Shown here one piece after another: positions 1 through 7,876 of a stretch of 64,000 nt of DNA. The notes below the pieces were generated by a model. It was not told the DNA's origin. It ran no database searches and saw only the letters and a list, made by a program, of their open reading frames with translations. This stretch comes from an uncultured Coriobacteriaceae bacterium (GTDB lineage Bacteria; Actinomycetota; Coriobacteriia; Coriobacteriales; Atopobiaceae), in contig CADBCS010000019.1 of the NCBI GenBank assembly GCA_902793195.1, forward strand, positions 43,176 to 107,175, in the 5' to 3' direction. Numbering within the stretch: the first letter of the stretch is position 1; every line of letters begins with the position of its first letter. A program made the position numbers and the translations under genes.

Positions 1-2241
1 GCGCGTCTGCAGCTGGGCCCAGGTCTCCTCCTGCGTGTCCCAGGCCCTGAGGGCGCTGCCCGCCATCTTCGAGAGGTCCTGGACCGAGCCCGCCTGGTAC
101 ATGCCGTTGGCGTTCTTGAACGGCTGGTCGAGCGTCACGACACCGTTGTAGGAGGAGGCGGTGATGCTGATGTCGTCCCGCGTCTCGTCCGTGTAGCCAA
201 GGGTGATCGGTGTCGAGCCGTCGCTGTCGGCGCCACCGCCCATGCCCTTGCCCTTGGAGGAGTTCGCGTTGGCCGAAACCTTGCCACCCGTGATGGCAAT
301 GGCGCCGCCGTCTGCGTTGTGGCCACCGCCGATGGCCGCTGCCTGGCGCCCGCCGTTGGCGGTTACGGTGCCTCCGCTGATGGCGATGTCGCAGTAGCCG
401 TTCTCGCCGCCGCCGATGCCGGCGCCGTCGTCGCCGCCGGTCGCGTTGATGGTGCCGCCGTTGATGGTGACGGAGCCACCGCTGTTGGCCTTTGCGTCGC
501 CGCCGCAGCCGATGCCCGCGCCGTTGTTGCCGCCAAAGACCGTGACGTCACCACCGTTTATGGTGACGGTGCCGGCGTTGCCGCCATGGCCGCCGCCGAT
601 TCCCGCACCGTTGTCGCCGCCGTTGTAGTAGACAGTGGAGTCATAGGATTTTTGTGGCCTCTTTATGATACCACCGTTTATGGTGACGTTTCCGCCGTTG
701 CCGCCGTTGCCGCCGCCCATACCGGCTGCGTTTTCGCCGCCTTTCGGCTCGACGTCACCGCCATAGATGATTACGTTGCCGCCGTTGCCACCACGTCCCC
801 CGCCGATGCCTGCGCCGTTCTCGCCGCCCTCGCTACGGACATAGCCGCCGTACACAGTGAGGCTACCAGTTTGGCTCTGACCGTCGCTGCCGCCGACGCC
901 TGCACAGTTCGTCGCGCCGCATACGTTTACAATGCCACCGTGAACCTCCACATTGCCACCCGTATGACCGGGGTAGCCACCAATTCCGGCACCGTTTGCG
1001 GTCTCATAGACGTCAATCCTGCCTTCAGACAAATCTTGGTCTTCGCCTTGCCCGTAAATCGACAGCGTGCAGCCCTCGGGTATGTATATTCCGTCCGCAT
1101 TCAACCAACCCCTCTCGAACACATGCTCGACGTCGGTGCTACGCAGGATGAGGTGAGTGTCGCCCGTAAAGCAGACGCGCTCGTTGAATCGTCGTAGTCC
1201 GTCAACGAAGTACCAGCCGCCCGGGATGGCGGCGCCACTTGAAGGAAGGCTCTTTACGTCGCTGCGCGTCTTTTCCTCGCTCACGACTTTGGTCCCATCC
1301 CAGTGTCGCTCTACGTACGATACGGTAAGCGTCTCCGCATCCGTTACGGTAATGCTGTACGTCACGCCGTTGATGGTGACCTTGAGCCACTCGGTGGTGT
1401 TGAAGGCCTGGTGCGCGGTGACGACCCACTCGCCGGTCTCGTTGGAGACCGAGAACAGCTCGGGATTGCTCGCCTCCGCCGCCGTAACCTCGCCGGTGAG
1501 GTCCACCGCCTCGAGTATCTTGGACAGGGAGACATACGCGTCACCGGGCATCACGTACTGCTTCCTGTTGTAGGTAAACTCCACGGTGTAGAGCGAGAAG
1601 CCATCCGTCTGCACGACCGCGGTCGTCTGCTCGCCGGTCTCCGGGGTCGTTTGGGTCGTTGCGTCTAGGCTCTGGGCGGCCAGCTCGCCGGTGGCCTCGT
1701 CCTCGATGACGTGATACACCTGCGTCTGGAGGTTCTTGTCTGCGACCTCCGCAGTTGTGAAGGAGACCTCGACCTGTTGTCCCTCGACCGGCTGAATCTG
1801 GCTGCCGTTTGCGTCGAGCACCGTCACATCGAAGGTGTGCGACTCCGCGACGGTCGCGCTCTCATCGCGTTCCTCTTCCACGACCTCGCCGACCTGCTGC
1901 TCTTGGCTGCGCGTGGCCTTGCTCACGGAGAGCTTGGCGCCGGCCGGGAACGTGCCCGCCTCGGCCGCAACGGCGACCTTGATGCCGTCGATGACCTGCG
2001 AGGCTGCGAACGCCGGCATGTCGGGGGCGGCGGGCTCGGCGGACTGCTCGGCCGTGGCCGGGTCGTCGGCCGGGTCGGCGGGCGGGTCGTCGGGCGGGTC
2101 GTCGGGCTGCTCGGAAGCCGCCGACACGATCTCGTCCGCCGCCTCCGCGAACGCCGGTAGGGGCATGAGGCCCACCGCTAGAATCAAACTCAAAACAAAC
2201 GAGAGGGTCCTTGTCAGCAGCGAATTCCTGTTCCAACCCAT
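1..2241 (-). CDS. Secreted glycine-rich beta-helix surface protein, N-terminal 747 residues (partial)
   Basis: The reading frame is open from ATG at 2241 to the left edge, so the C-terminus is not seen. AAGGAGG lies 6 bases before the start. Residues 1-33 are a signal peptide (MGWNRNSLL start, hydrophobic core, AFAEA cut region). A Pro/Asp/Glu-rich stretch (DDPPDDPPADP) follows. Next is a module with SLYTVEFTY and PGDAYVSLSKILEAV, also found in the proteins at 8057, 50021 and 52892. After that come about ten glycine-rich turns such as GGNGGNVTINGG, each expected to form one rung of a parallel beta-helix. The role is probably adhesion or surface display, inferred from architecture. No anchor or catalytic domain is visible in the part present. 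Confidence 0.85.
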   Translation of the reverse strand, partial: MGWNRNSLLTRTLSFVLSLILAVGLMPLPAFAEAADEIVSAASEQPDDPPDDPPADPADDPATAEQSAEPAAPDMPAFAASQVIDGIKVAVAAEAGTFPAGAKLSVSKATRSQEQQVGEVVEEERDESATVAESHTFDVTVLDANGSQIQPVEGQQVEVSFTTAEVADKNLQTQVYHVIEDEATGELAAQSLDATTQTTPETGEQTTAVVQTDGFSLYTVEFTYNRKQYVMPGDAYVSLSKILEAVDLTGEVTAAEASNPELFSVSNETGEWVVTAHQAFNTTEWLKVTINGVTYSITVTDAETLTVSYVERHWDGTKVVSEEKTRSDVKSLPSSGAAIPGGWYFVDGLRRFNERVCFTGDTHLILRSTDVEHVFERGWLNADGIYIPEGCTLSIYGQGEDQDLSEGRIDVYETANGAGIGGYPGHTGGNVEVHGGIVNVCGATNCAGVGGSDGQSQTGSLTVYGGYVRSEGGENGAGIGGGRGGNGGNVIIYGGDVEPKGGENAAGMGGGNGGNGGNVTINGGIIKRPQKSYDSTVYYNGGDNGAGIGGGHGGNAGTVTINGGDVTVFGGNNGAGIGCGGDAKANSGGSVTINGGTINATGGDDGAGIGGGENGYCDIAISGGTVTANGGRQAAAIGGGHNADGGAIAITGGKVSANANSSKGKGMGGGADSDGSTPITLGYTDETRDDISITASSYNGVVTLDQPFKNANGMYQAGSVQDLSKMAGSALRAWDTQEETWAQLQTR

Positions 2242-2330
2242 GGTGCGCCTCCTTGCCACAATGCGCGCTAGACTATGTAAATATAGCATGGCGGGACAGG
2301 GGGGACGGGAACGTTTGTTCCGACAAGGAT

Positions 2331-2404
2331 GCCAGCCGCGGGGGACCGTCCCCTCTGGTCCAGTTTCGCGACTGGACCAGAGGGGACGGTCCCCCGCGGC
2401 TGGC
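2331..2404. repeat. Perfect 34-bp inverted repeat with 6-base loop (palindrome family B)
   Basis: Arms at 2331-2364 and 2371-2404 match at all 34 positions around the loop TTCGCG. The arms contain GGGGACCGTCCCCTCTGG. It lies between two diverging genes, so it is not placed as a terminator of either. Related GGGGACSGTCCC hairpins recur at 22.1, 43.9, 45.7, 46.4 and 56.8 kb. Confidence 0.9.
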
Positions 2405-2426
2405 AGCTTCCTCCGTAGCAGCTCTG

Positions 2427-2455
2427 TTGAGGTTGTATCACTGTAGTGATACACT
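2427..2455 (+). promoter_or_regulatory. Promoter with palindromic operator of the DUF3990/XRE pair
   Basis: A -35 like TTGAGG (2427-2432) and a -10 like TACACT (2450-2455) are 17 bases apart. The perfect palindrome TGTATCACT-GT-AGTGATACA (2434-2453) fills the spacer. A palindrome there is the expected site for autorepression by the DNA-binding partner encoded at 3135; that role is inferred. Confidence 0.6.
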
Positions 2456-2479
2456 CATTTCAAAGTGCAAAGGAGCGAC

Positions 2480-3202
2480 ATGAGCAAACGAATCACGATC
2501 TTCCATGGATCCGAGAGGGTCATAGAAGCGCCAGAATTCGGGGCGGGCAGGAGAAACAACGACTTTGGCCAAGGCTTCTACTGTACCGAGAGTGAAGAGA
2601 TGGCAATGGAGTGGGCGGTTTCCTCCTTGAGGGACGGATTCGCCAATCGTTACGTTCTTGATGCGGAGTACCTCAACGTCCTGAATCTCAACAGCCCAGA
2701 CTACACAATCCTCAACTGGATGGCGGTCTTGGTGCGGCATCGGCCCTTTTCCCTGGGAACACCAGTGGCCAGAAGAGCGAAGAGGTTCCTCATAGACAAC
2801 TTCTACATCAACGTGAACGCCTATGACCTTGTGGTGGGCTACCGTGCTGACGACTCCTACTTCGACTTTGCGGAATCCTTTCTCAACAACGGGATCTCCG
2901 TCGAGCAGCTCGCCCTGGCCATGCGACTCGGGCAACTGGGCGAGCAAATCGTGCTCAAGTCACGACATGCGTTCTCGTCCCTAACCTATGAGGGATTTAG
3001 CACAGCCGACAAGGAAAAGTACTATGTGCGTCGCAAATACCGCAACGACGAGGCGAACCAACGATTCCATGAGCTCCTTGCAAGCGAGGACGACGGCTTG
3101 TATATCATCGACATCATGAGGGGCGGTGTGCACAATGATGACCCACGGATACCCAGAAGCCTACCTGCGCAAGGCCCAGACCATGATGGGGGACGCCTTT
3201 GA
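2480..3202 (+). CDS. DUF3990 family protein, probable toxin of a toxin-antitoxin pair
   Basis: The 240-residue protein begins ITIFHGSERVIEAPEFG and has NNDFGQGFYCTE near residue 30. These are the HG and DFGxGFY signatures of DUF3990, a family thought to have an ADP-ribosyltransferase-like fold. ATG at 2480 is chosen because AAAGGAG at 2469-2475 is spaced for it; a GTG at 2465 lies before that site. The 3' end overlaps the next gene, an HTH protein, by about 70 bases, which argues for co-translation. There is no signal peptide, so it should act in the cytoplasm. The target is unknown. Confidence 0.75.
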   Translation: MSKRITIFHGSERVIEAPEFGAGRRNNDFGQGFYCTESEEMAMEWAVSSLRDGFANRYVLDAEYLNVLNLNSPDYTILNWMAVLVRHRPFSLGTPVARRAKRFLIDNFYINVNAYDLVVGYRADDSYFDFAESFLNNGISVEQLALAMRLGQLGEQIVLKSRHAFSSLTYEGFSTADKEKYYVRRKYRNDEANQRFHELLASEDDGLYIIDIMRGGVHNDDPRIPRSLPAQGPDHDGGRL

Positions 3203-3776
3203 CTACGCGACGAATGTGTGCGGCATCTCAGGCGACACGTTCGTAAAGCTGTTCGTGGGAAGCACCGTTTGCGCGCGCATGCAAAACGGGGAGCCCTCGT
3301 ACATCTTGGGAAGGAGCGGCATCGAGATGATGACCGACGTGCTCCAAGAGACGACCGGGCATGCGCCGGATGTCGAACCGCAGGTGCGCGTGAGCCGTTC
3401 GGCGGAGTATTGGATTGGCTGGGCGAGTGCCTACTACCAATGGTGGTCGGGAAGGACGTATTGGGAGTTCTTTGAGGCGAACGGCTTCGATGATTTGCGC
3501 AGGATGTACACGGCGCAACACGAGGCAGACGTTTCCAGATTCGCGGAGATTGCCGACGCGCGCGTGCGGGAGCTCTTTCCTCAGACGAACCTGAGGCGTT
3601 TGCGCTCGGCCTACGGCTGCACGCAGGCCGAGTTGGCAAGGATGTCCGGCGTCAGCCTGCGCTCGATTCAGATGTACGAGCAACGCCGCAAGGACATCAA
3701 CAAGGCGAGCGTCCTTACCGTATATCGTCTGGCGCGATGCCTCGGCTGCACGGTGGAGACGCTCATCGAGCGGTAG
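3135..3776 (+). CDS. DUF3990-associated XRE-type HTH protein, probable antitoxin and autorepressor
   Basis: The protein has about 213 residues. The N-terminal half (FDYATNVCGISGDTFVKLFV...YILGRSGIEM) resembles proteins usually found beside DUF3990. A Trp/Tyr-rich middle section (WIGWASAYYQWWSGRTYWEFF) follows. The last 60 residues form an XRE helix-turn-helix (LRSAYGCTQAELARMSGVSLRSIQMYEQ). GAGGGG at 3118-3123 favours ATG 3135; GTG 3126 and ATG 3138 are alternatives. It overlaps the DUF3990 gene and probably neutralises it and binds the palindrome at 2434-2453. Confidence 0.75.
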   Translation: MMTHGYPEAYLRKAQTMMGDAFDYATNVCGISGDTFVKLFVGSTVCARMQNGEPSYILGRSGIEMMTDVLQETTGHAPDVEPQVRVSRSAEYWIGWASAYYQWWSGRTYWEFFEANGFDDLRRMYTAQHEADVSRFAEIADARVRELFPQTNLRRLRSAYGCTQAELARMSGVSLRSIQMYEQRRKDINKASVLTVYRLARCLGCTVETLIER

Positions 3777-3818
3777 GGACCTGCACGCGGACGTTGGCGG
3801 CAGCTCCCAGCACGAGCG

Positions 3819-4250
3819 CTATTCGTGCAGGACCTTGTGGAACCAGTACGCGGACCTCTCGTACCCCGCCTTGGCGAGCATTGCCTGCGAGCCCTCGCGC
3901 CCAAAGCTCGTCGCGCACCCAACGGAGTTCGCGCCACGCTCGCGGGCCTCCCTCTCCGAGCGCTCAAGTAGTTGGCGCCCGATGCCGCGGCCCTGGTACT
4001 CCGGCAGAACGGCGATGCCGTTCATCTTTATGTACCCGTCCGGATCGTCAATCGACAACACCTCAACGAGCGTGGTAAAGCCCACCACGTCCCCGTCCTC
4101 CACGGCCACGAACGTGCGGTAGCGGTCGTCCTCGGCCATCCTGTCCAAGGTCCTGCCAACGCTCTCGTCCGTCGCGGTGGGAACGTTAAGAAGCTCGCGC
4201 CAGAGCCTGGCGACCACGACATAGTCCTCGGGCTGGACCTCTCGTATCAT
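3819..4250 (-). CDS. GNAT family N-acetyltransferase
   Basis: The 143-residue protein has the full GNAT fold order: MIREVQPEDY strand, acceptor region, then the acetyl-CoA loop as IAVLPEYQGRGIGRQLLE (the R/Q-x-x-G-x-G/A motif), and C-terminal YERSAYWFHK. Start 4250 is preferred because GAGGGGGAG lies just before it. The substrate cannot be read from sequence. It converges with the XRE gene, 42 bases away, and is not part of that pair. It is more like free-standing small-molecule or protein acetyltransferases than TacT toxins, having no DUF1778 partner. Confidence 0.8.
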   Translation of the reverse strand: MIREVQPEDYVVVARLWRELLNVPTATDESVGRTLDRMAEDDRYRTFVAVEDGDVVGFTTLVEVLSIDDPDGYIKMNGIAVLPEYQGRGIGRQLLERSEREARERGANSVGCATSFGREGSQAMLAKAGYERSAYWFHKVLHE

Positions 4251-4362
4251 GGCTCTCCCCCTCTCCCCAGCGCGCATATCGTGTCGGCGCGCGACCACCG
4301 CCTCACACTATATCCCTTTGTCCGCCGGACGGGGATGGGTGCCGAGGGTGGAACAGGGACGC

Positions 4363-4439
4363 GGAACGAAAAACCCGTCCCCCGCTCCAGGGACGTGGAA
4401 CGAAAAACCCGTCCCCCGTTCCACACGTCCCCCGTTCCA
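4363..4439. repeat. Two full and one partial copy of palindrome family A
   Basis: Copies at 4363-4389 and 4396-4423 read GGAACGAAAAACCCGTCCCC then CGNTCCA. A half copy (CGTCCCCCGTTCCA) follows. The family has TGGAAC and GTTCCA ends around a GGGACGGGTTTTT core. Confidence 0.9.
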
Positions 4440-4504
4440 CTTCTCACGTCACCGCGACGCTTCGTTCGGGTTTCGCCAATCCTCAAGGTCGGTTAGTTTA
4501 ATAT

Positions 4505-4576
4505 CCGGTATCTCAGGATTTTTTGCGTGAGTTACCGGATAAATTTACTAATATGAAAAAAATTTTCGGTAACTCG
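4505..4576 (+). promoter_or_regulatory. Promoter and GAGTTACCG operator repeats of the ATPase gene
   Basis: TTGCGT (4523-4528) and TACTAA (4546-4551) are 17 bases apart. The motif TGAGTTACCGG (4528-4538) overlaps the -35. An inverted near-copy CCGGTATCTCA is at 4505-4515 and a second inverted copy CGGTAACTCG is at 4567-4576. Three related half-sites around a promoter suggest a regulator binding site. The regulator is unknown. Confidence 0.5.
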
Positions 4577-4628
4577 GGCAATTCATGCCTTAGGTAAGGC
4601 TTAGGTATTGCCATGTGGGAGGCAATCT

Positions 4629-6059
4629 ATGGACCTAATTGGACGTCACGAGGCACGACGGGCACTTGAGTATTGCGAGAAAACCGGCAAGTCGGAACTT
4701 GTTTGCGTGTACGGAAGGCGCAGGGTTGGCAAGACCTATCTTGTGGAACAGACGCTTGGCCCATACTTCGCCTTCCACATTGTGGGGTCGAAGAAGGCGA
4801 CTCTGCGTGCCCAGCTACGAGAGTTTGGGCTCGAGCTGGCCGATCGCGGGGACCCCAACCCTGACCCCCCATCCAGCTGGCGAGAGGCGTTCAACCGTTT
4901 GTACAAAGTCATTTCTAGGGCAGACGCCCCACGGAGCCCACATGGGAAAGCAGTGGTGTTTATCGACGAGTTCCCTTGGTTCGTCAGGCAGAGGTCGGAC
5001 TTTTTGAGCGCCTTTGCCACGTTCTGGAATCGTAGAAGTACGTCGGGCACGAAGATGCTCGTTATTGTCTGTGGATCCGCAACATCGTGGATCATCGACC
5101 ATCTGCTCACGAACGACGACGATCTGGCCGCTCGTGTGACGGAGTCGATCTTCCTTGAGCCGTTTACGCTCGCGGAGAGCGAGGAGTTCTTTCGCGATCG
5201 CGGGTTCGACTGGGATCGTAGGATCATCTTGGAGACGCAGATGGTGTTTGGCGGCCTTCCGTTCTTCTTTAGCCTCATGCATCCCAAACAGAGTCTCTGG
5301 CAGAACATAGACCGCCTGTGCCTAAGCTCACGATCGCAGCTGAGGGGCGAGACCATGATGCTGCTCGAGAGCACGATGCGCTCTTCGAGAATATACGTCG
5401 AGCTGTTCGCGCTGCTCGCCAAGCACAAGTACGGCGTCCCCAAGGAAGCGGCCTGCAGGGAGCTGGGATACTCGGCAAGCCAATTTGCCAATGCGGTCGC
5501 AGAGGTAATCAAGTGTGGGTATGCGCACGAATACCGCAACCTTGGCAAGCCTCACCATCCCAAGTACATACAGCTCAAAGACCCGTTCATCCTGTTTCAC
5601 TACCACGTGATAGACCCGAGCAACGGCAGCCCCGTTGCCTGCTGGTCGGACTTCGTTGCCGACCAAGGGCGCTACAACCAGTGGAGGGGAAGCGCGTTCG
5701 AGGTCGTATGTCTCTATCACATAAAGCAATTGAAAGATGCGCTCGGCATTGGGGGCGTCCTTACCAGGGAGTATCCCTGGTCGAGCGAGCGGCGATCGGG
5801 CGGCGCCCAGGTTGACCTCGTAATCGAGCGGGCCGATCGCGTTGTGGACCTATGCGAGATGAAGTTCACAGACGGCCCCTTTTTGCTCGACGCCCAGAGC
5901 GAGCAGGACCTCATACGCAAACGCGAGGTGTTTAGGGATGAGACAAAAACGCGATTCGCGCTGAAGACGGTGCTCGTGTCGGTAAGTGGCACACGCGGCA
6001 ATCGGGACGGCGCGGTTTCCAGCAAACTTGACGTTGACGACCTGTTCTATCGGCGGTGA
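4629..6059 (+). CDS. AAA-type ATP-binding protein with C-terminal DUF234 domain
   Basis: This is a 476-residue member of the archaeal-type ATPase family. The Walker A region is YGRRRVGKTYLVEQ (about residues 26-39) and Walker B is KAVVFIDEFPWF. A winged-helix section (KYGVPKEAACRELGYSASQFANAV) follows. The C-terminal DUF234 domain contains nuclease-like GGAQVDLVIERADRVVDLCEMKF. ATG 4629 follows GGGAGG by six bases; an upstream TTG at 4608 lacks such a site. The family's role is not established, and similar genes are often mobile. It is the only complete DUF234 member among several broken relatives in the window. Confidence 0.85.
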   Translation: MDLIGRHEARRALEYCEKTGKSELVCVYGRRRVGKTYLVEQTLGPYFAFHIVGSKKATLRAQLREFGLELADRGDPNPDPPSSWREAFNRLYKVISRADAPRSPHGKAVVFIDEFPWFVRQRSDFLSAFATFWNRRSTSGTKMLVIVCGSATSWIIDHLLTNDDDLAARVTESIFLEPFTLAESEEFFRDRGFDWDRRIILETQMVFGGLPFFFSLMHPKQSLWQNIDRLCLSSRSQLRGETMMLLESTMRSSRIYVELFALLAKHKYGVPKEAACRELGYSASQFANAVAEVIKCGYAHEYRNLGKPHHPKYIQLKDPFILFHYHVIDPSNGSPVACWSDFVADQGRYNQWRGSAFEVVCLYHIKQLKDALGIGGVLTREYPWSSERRSGGAQVDLVIERADRVVDLCEMKFTDGPFLLDAQSEQDLIRKREVFRDETKTRFALKTVLVSVSGTRGNRDGAVSSKLDVDDLFYRR

Positions 6060-6089
6060 CCACGCGTGAGCGACGCTGACGGCGTCGAA

Positions 6090-6235
6090 CAAATTGTCCT
6101 TGAAGCCGGTGGTGAACGTGCCGGGCTCCAGCATCGTCACGCCGAGGCTCGCGCCGTCGGAGTGCGCACCCGCGACGGTTATCTTGGCGTTGAGTTCCGG
6201 GTCAGGTGTTTGTTGAGATTCTTGATACTTTATAC
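6090..6235 (-). pseudogene. Relic of a beta-helix surface protein gene
   Basis: The minus strand encodes ITVAGAHSDGASLGVTMLEP then GTFTTGFKDN. This matches the linker that closes each beta-helix domain of the giant protein at 8057-18025 (for example GTFTTGFKDNN). No start or remainder of the gene is present. The 302-base gap 6060-6361 holds only this relic and two family A repeats. Confidence 0.65.
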
Positions 6236-6277
6236 CTTGCCCGACGAACACGTTGGACACCCGTTCCACAGGGATTG

Positions 6278-6343
6278 CGGAACGAAAAACCCGTCCCCCG
6301 TTCCACGAACGGCCGTGGAACAGGGGACGGGTTTTTCGTTCCA
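6278..6343. repeat. Inverted pair of palindrome family A
   Basis: Copies at 6278-6305 and 6316-6343 face each other across 10 bases, so the whole unit can fold as one long hairpin. It lies 18 bases past the stop of the acetyltransferase gene and could act as its terminator. Confidence 0.9.
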
Positions 6344-6361
6344 TTGGCGTTGGAACACCCG

Positions 6362-6859
6362 TTAAAGCCTTGCGGCCATCATCCCCGTATCAGCTATCCG
6401 CTTGAACCCGAACCTTTCGTAGAAACCTTCGAGCTCTGGCGTTAGGGGGTCGACGACGAGAACCTTCGCGCCGATGTTGTTTGCAACGAACCTCGACCTT
6501 ATCACGGCATCCCGCAGCAAGGCGCTGCCCAGCCCTTGTCCCCGGTAGTCGGCGTCGACGGCCAGCACGCCCAACAAGATCGCAGGAATGTTTGGAGGCG
6601 TGTTGCGCGTGACCCAACCTGCAGAGACATCCGCTCGCTGCAGGGAATAGGCGGAAAGCGTGTAGAATCCCGCGATGCGGCCGAGGGGAGCGTCGCCAAG
6701 AACCGGCCGGGTGATGTACAACACGGCGGTTACGCGCTGCTTCGCCCTCGCTGCATATTTCGCGACCCAGCCATCGATCGAGTCGGCGCCGCTGCGAAAG
6801 CCGGCAAAGAGGGCAGGGTCTGAGAGCTGTTCGGGTTTGGTGAACCCCGTTAGACCCAT
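6362..6859 (-). CDS. TacT-like GNAT acetyltransferase toxin
   Basis: The 165-residue GNAT protein has LLGVLAVDADYRGQGLGSALLRDA as its acetyl-CoA loop and AGFYTLSAYSL as the preceding strand. FYERFGFKRI is at the end. Proteins of this shape next to a DUF1778 gene belong to the TacT/AtaT group, which acetylate the amino group of charged tRNA and stop translation. The start overlaps the end of the DUF1778 gene by 10 bases, a coupled arrangement typical of type II pairs with the antitoxin first. The precise tRNA target is unknown. Confidence 0.85.
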   Translation of the reverse strand: MGLTGFTKPEQLSDPALFAGFRSGADSIDGWVAKYAARAKQRVTAVLYITRPVLGDAPLGRIAGFYTLSAYSLQRADVSAGWVTRNTPPNIPAILLGVLAVDADYRGQGLGSALLRDAVIRSRFVANNIGAKVLVVDPLTPELEGFYERFGFKRIADTGMMAARL

Positions 6860-7131
6860 AGCGGTTCCCGGTCGATGAGTTCCTGCAGCTCTTCCGGCAT
6901 GGGTTTGTCCAGCATATCGCAGATTTGGGCGAACGCCTCATCGGTGAGATGGAGCGTGCGAGCTGCCGCGATGTCGCGCTCGGCGGCTGCATCGAGGTTG
7001 GCGAGCGTCCACTGAGACACGGTCTGACCGTTAATGGCCGCGGCTCGTTCGTAGGCTGACTTGCGACTCGGTTCTATGCGCAGATCGAACCGCATGCTCT
7101 TAGTCTCGTTTTCCAAGATCGCCAGTGGCAT
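6850..7131 (-). CDS. TacA-like DUF1778 antitoxin
   Basis: The 93-residue protein has an N-terminal ribbon-helix-helix (KSMRFDLRIEPSRKSAYERAAAINGQTVSQWTLANL) and a charged C-terminal tail (LTDEAFAQICDMLDKPMPEEL) of the kind that wraps the acetyltransferase. AAGGAGG precedes ATG 7131. It probably binds the palindrome just upstream and represses the pair. DUF1778 proteins are usually 85-95 residues, so it looks complete. Confidence 0.88.
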   Translation of the reverse strand: MPLAILENETKSMRFDLRIEPSRKSAYERAAAINGQTVSQWTLANLDAAAERDIAAARTLHLTDEAFAQICDMLDKPMPEELQELIDREPLWV

Positions 7132-7141
7132 AGGCCCTCCT

Positions 7142-7165
7142 TACAATCTGTTTATTCAAATTGTA
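7142..7165 (-). promoter_or_regulatory. Probable operator of the TacA/TacT pair
   Basis: TACAATCTG (7142-7150) and CAAATTGTA (7157-7165) form an inverted repeat with one mismatch and six central bases. It lies 11 bases before the antitoxin start, where ribbon-helix-helix antitoxins usually bind. Confidence 0.5.
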
Positions 7166-7226
7166 CAGCAATATGGCGTACATTCCAAACGTGTGTCACG
7201 GGAACGAGGGTATTGACAGACGGTCG

Positions 7227-7282
7227 TGGAACGAAAAACCCGTCCCCCGTTCCACGTCCCCCGTTCCACGTCCCCCGTTCCA
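7227..7282. repeat. Palindrome family A copy plus two half copies
   Basis: The full copy is 7227-7254. The 3' half CGTCCCCCGTTCCA is then repeated twice in tandem. It sits 24 bases past the stop of the four-gene operon that ends at 7307. Confidence 0.85.
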
Positions 7283-7306
7283 CAGACGCCTTCAGCTATG
7301 TGGGGA

Positions 7307-7498
7307 TTAGATCTCGGGCGTTACGATCGGCGAGCTGGGCGGCTCCTGCTGAATCGCCTGGGGCGACTCCTGTGGCTGAGCGGACGAGGCGGAGCACGAG
7401 TGACCCAGCAGCATGGCAAGCGCAACCACAAGGAGCGCCAGTCCCAGGAAGAGGGGCACGACCCAGCTTAGGGTGCCCCTGCGCGTCTGGCTTTTCAC
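7307..7498 (-). CDS. 63-residue single-pass membrane protein ending in PIVTPEI
   Basis: A basic N-terminus (MKSQTRRG) is followed by one hydrophobic segment (VVPLFLGLALLVVALAMLL) and an outward tail rich in Pro, Gln and Ser. The last seven residues, PIVTPEI, are identical to the end of the 47-residue peptide at 7877-8020. The codons differ at several third positions, so the match is kept at protein level. GTG 7498 begins three bases after the previous stop, with GGAGGGGGAG just before it. GHSC could be a weak lipobox. A role as partner or immunity protein for the peptide is a guess. No family is recognised. Confidence 0.7.
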   Translation of the reverse strand: MKSQTRRGTLSWVVPLFLGLALLVVALAMLLGHSCSASSAQPQESPQAIQQEPPSSPIVTPEI

Positions 7499-7501
7499 CC
7501 G

Positions 7502-7852
7502 CTACTCCCCCTCCTTAGCATCGCGTACCTTGGTGGCGGCACCGATTGCCGCAATGGCCACGCCGCCAAGGGCCATGCCGACCACGAGCAACGGCGACGT
7601 GGGATCGCCCGTGGTCGCGAGACTCTGTTGGGTAAGCTCAGAGGCCGCGCCGCCGCCCGTGCTCGAGTTGGAGCCGTCACCACCTTGTTTCGGCGAATCT
7701 GCAGGCGTGCCTGGGTCGGCCGTGGCGTCTCCCTCCTGGGCGACCTGTAGCGCTTCGGTACGCGTGTCCCGCTCGGCACCCTCCGCGAGCGCGGCCGCAG
7801 GATACCCCACCAACAGCACCCCTGTGAGGGCAAAGGCTATGGCTCTTCTCAT
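7502..7852 (-). CDS. Small surface protein with LATTG-type sorting signal
   Basis: The 116-residue protein has a signal peptide (MRRAIAFALTGVLLVGYPAAALAEG), a short polar middle rich in Gly, Ser and Thr, and a C-terminal LATTGDPTSPLLVVGMALGG segment. The end is a hydrophobic stretch then KVRDAKEGE, the layout of a sortase substrate although Leu-Pro is replaced by Leu-Ala. AAGGGAG precedes ATG 7852. It lies 24 bases after the peptide gene and 3 bases before the 63-residue gene, so all are likely one transcript. With only about 75 exposed residues it may be a small wall-linked display protein. Confidence 0.7.
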   Translation of the reverse strand: MRRAIAFALTGVLLVGYPAAALAEGAERDTRTEALQVAQEGDATADPGTPADSPKQGGDGSNSSTGGGAASELTQQSLATTGDPTSPLLVVGMALGGVAIAAIGAATKVRDAKEGE

Positions 7853-7876
7853 CTTGTGCTCCCTTCTGGGTGCCGC

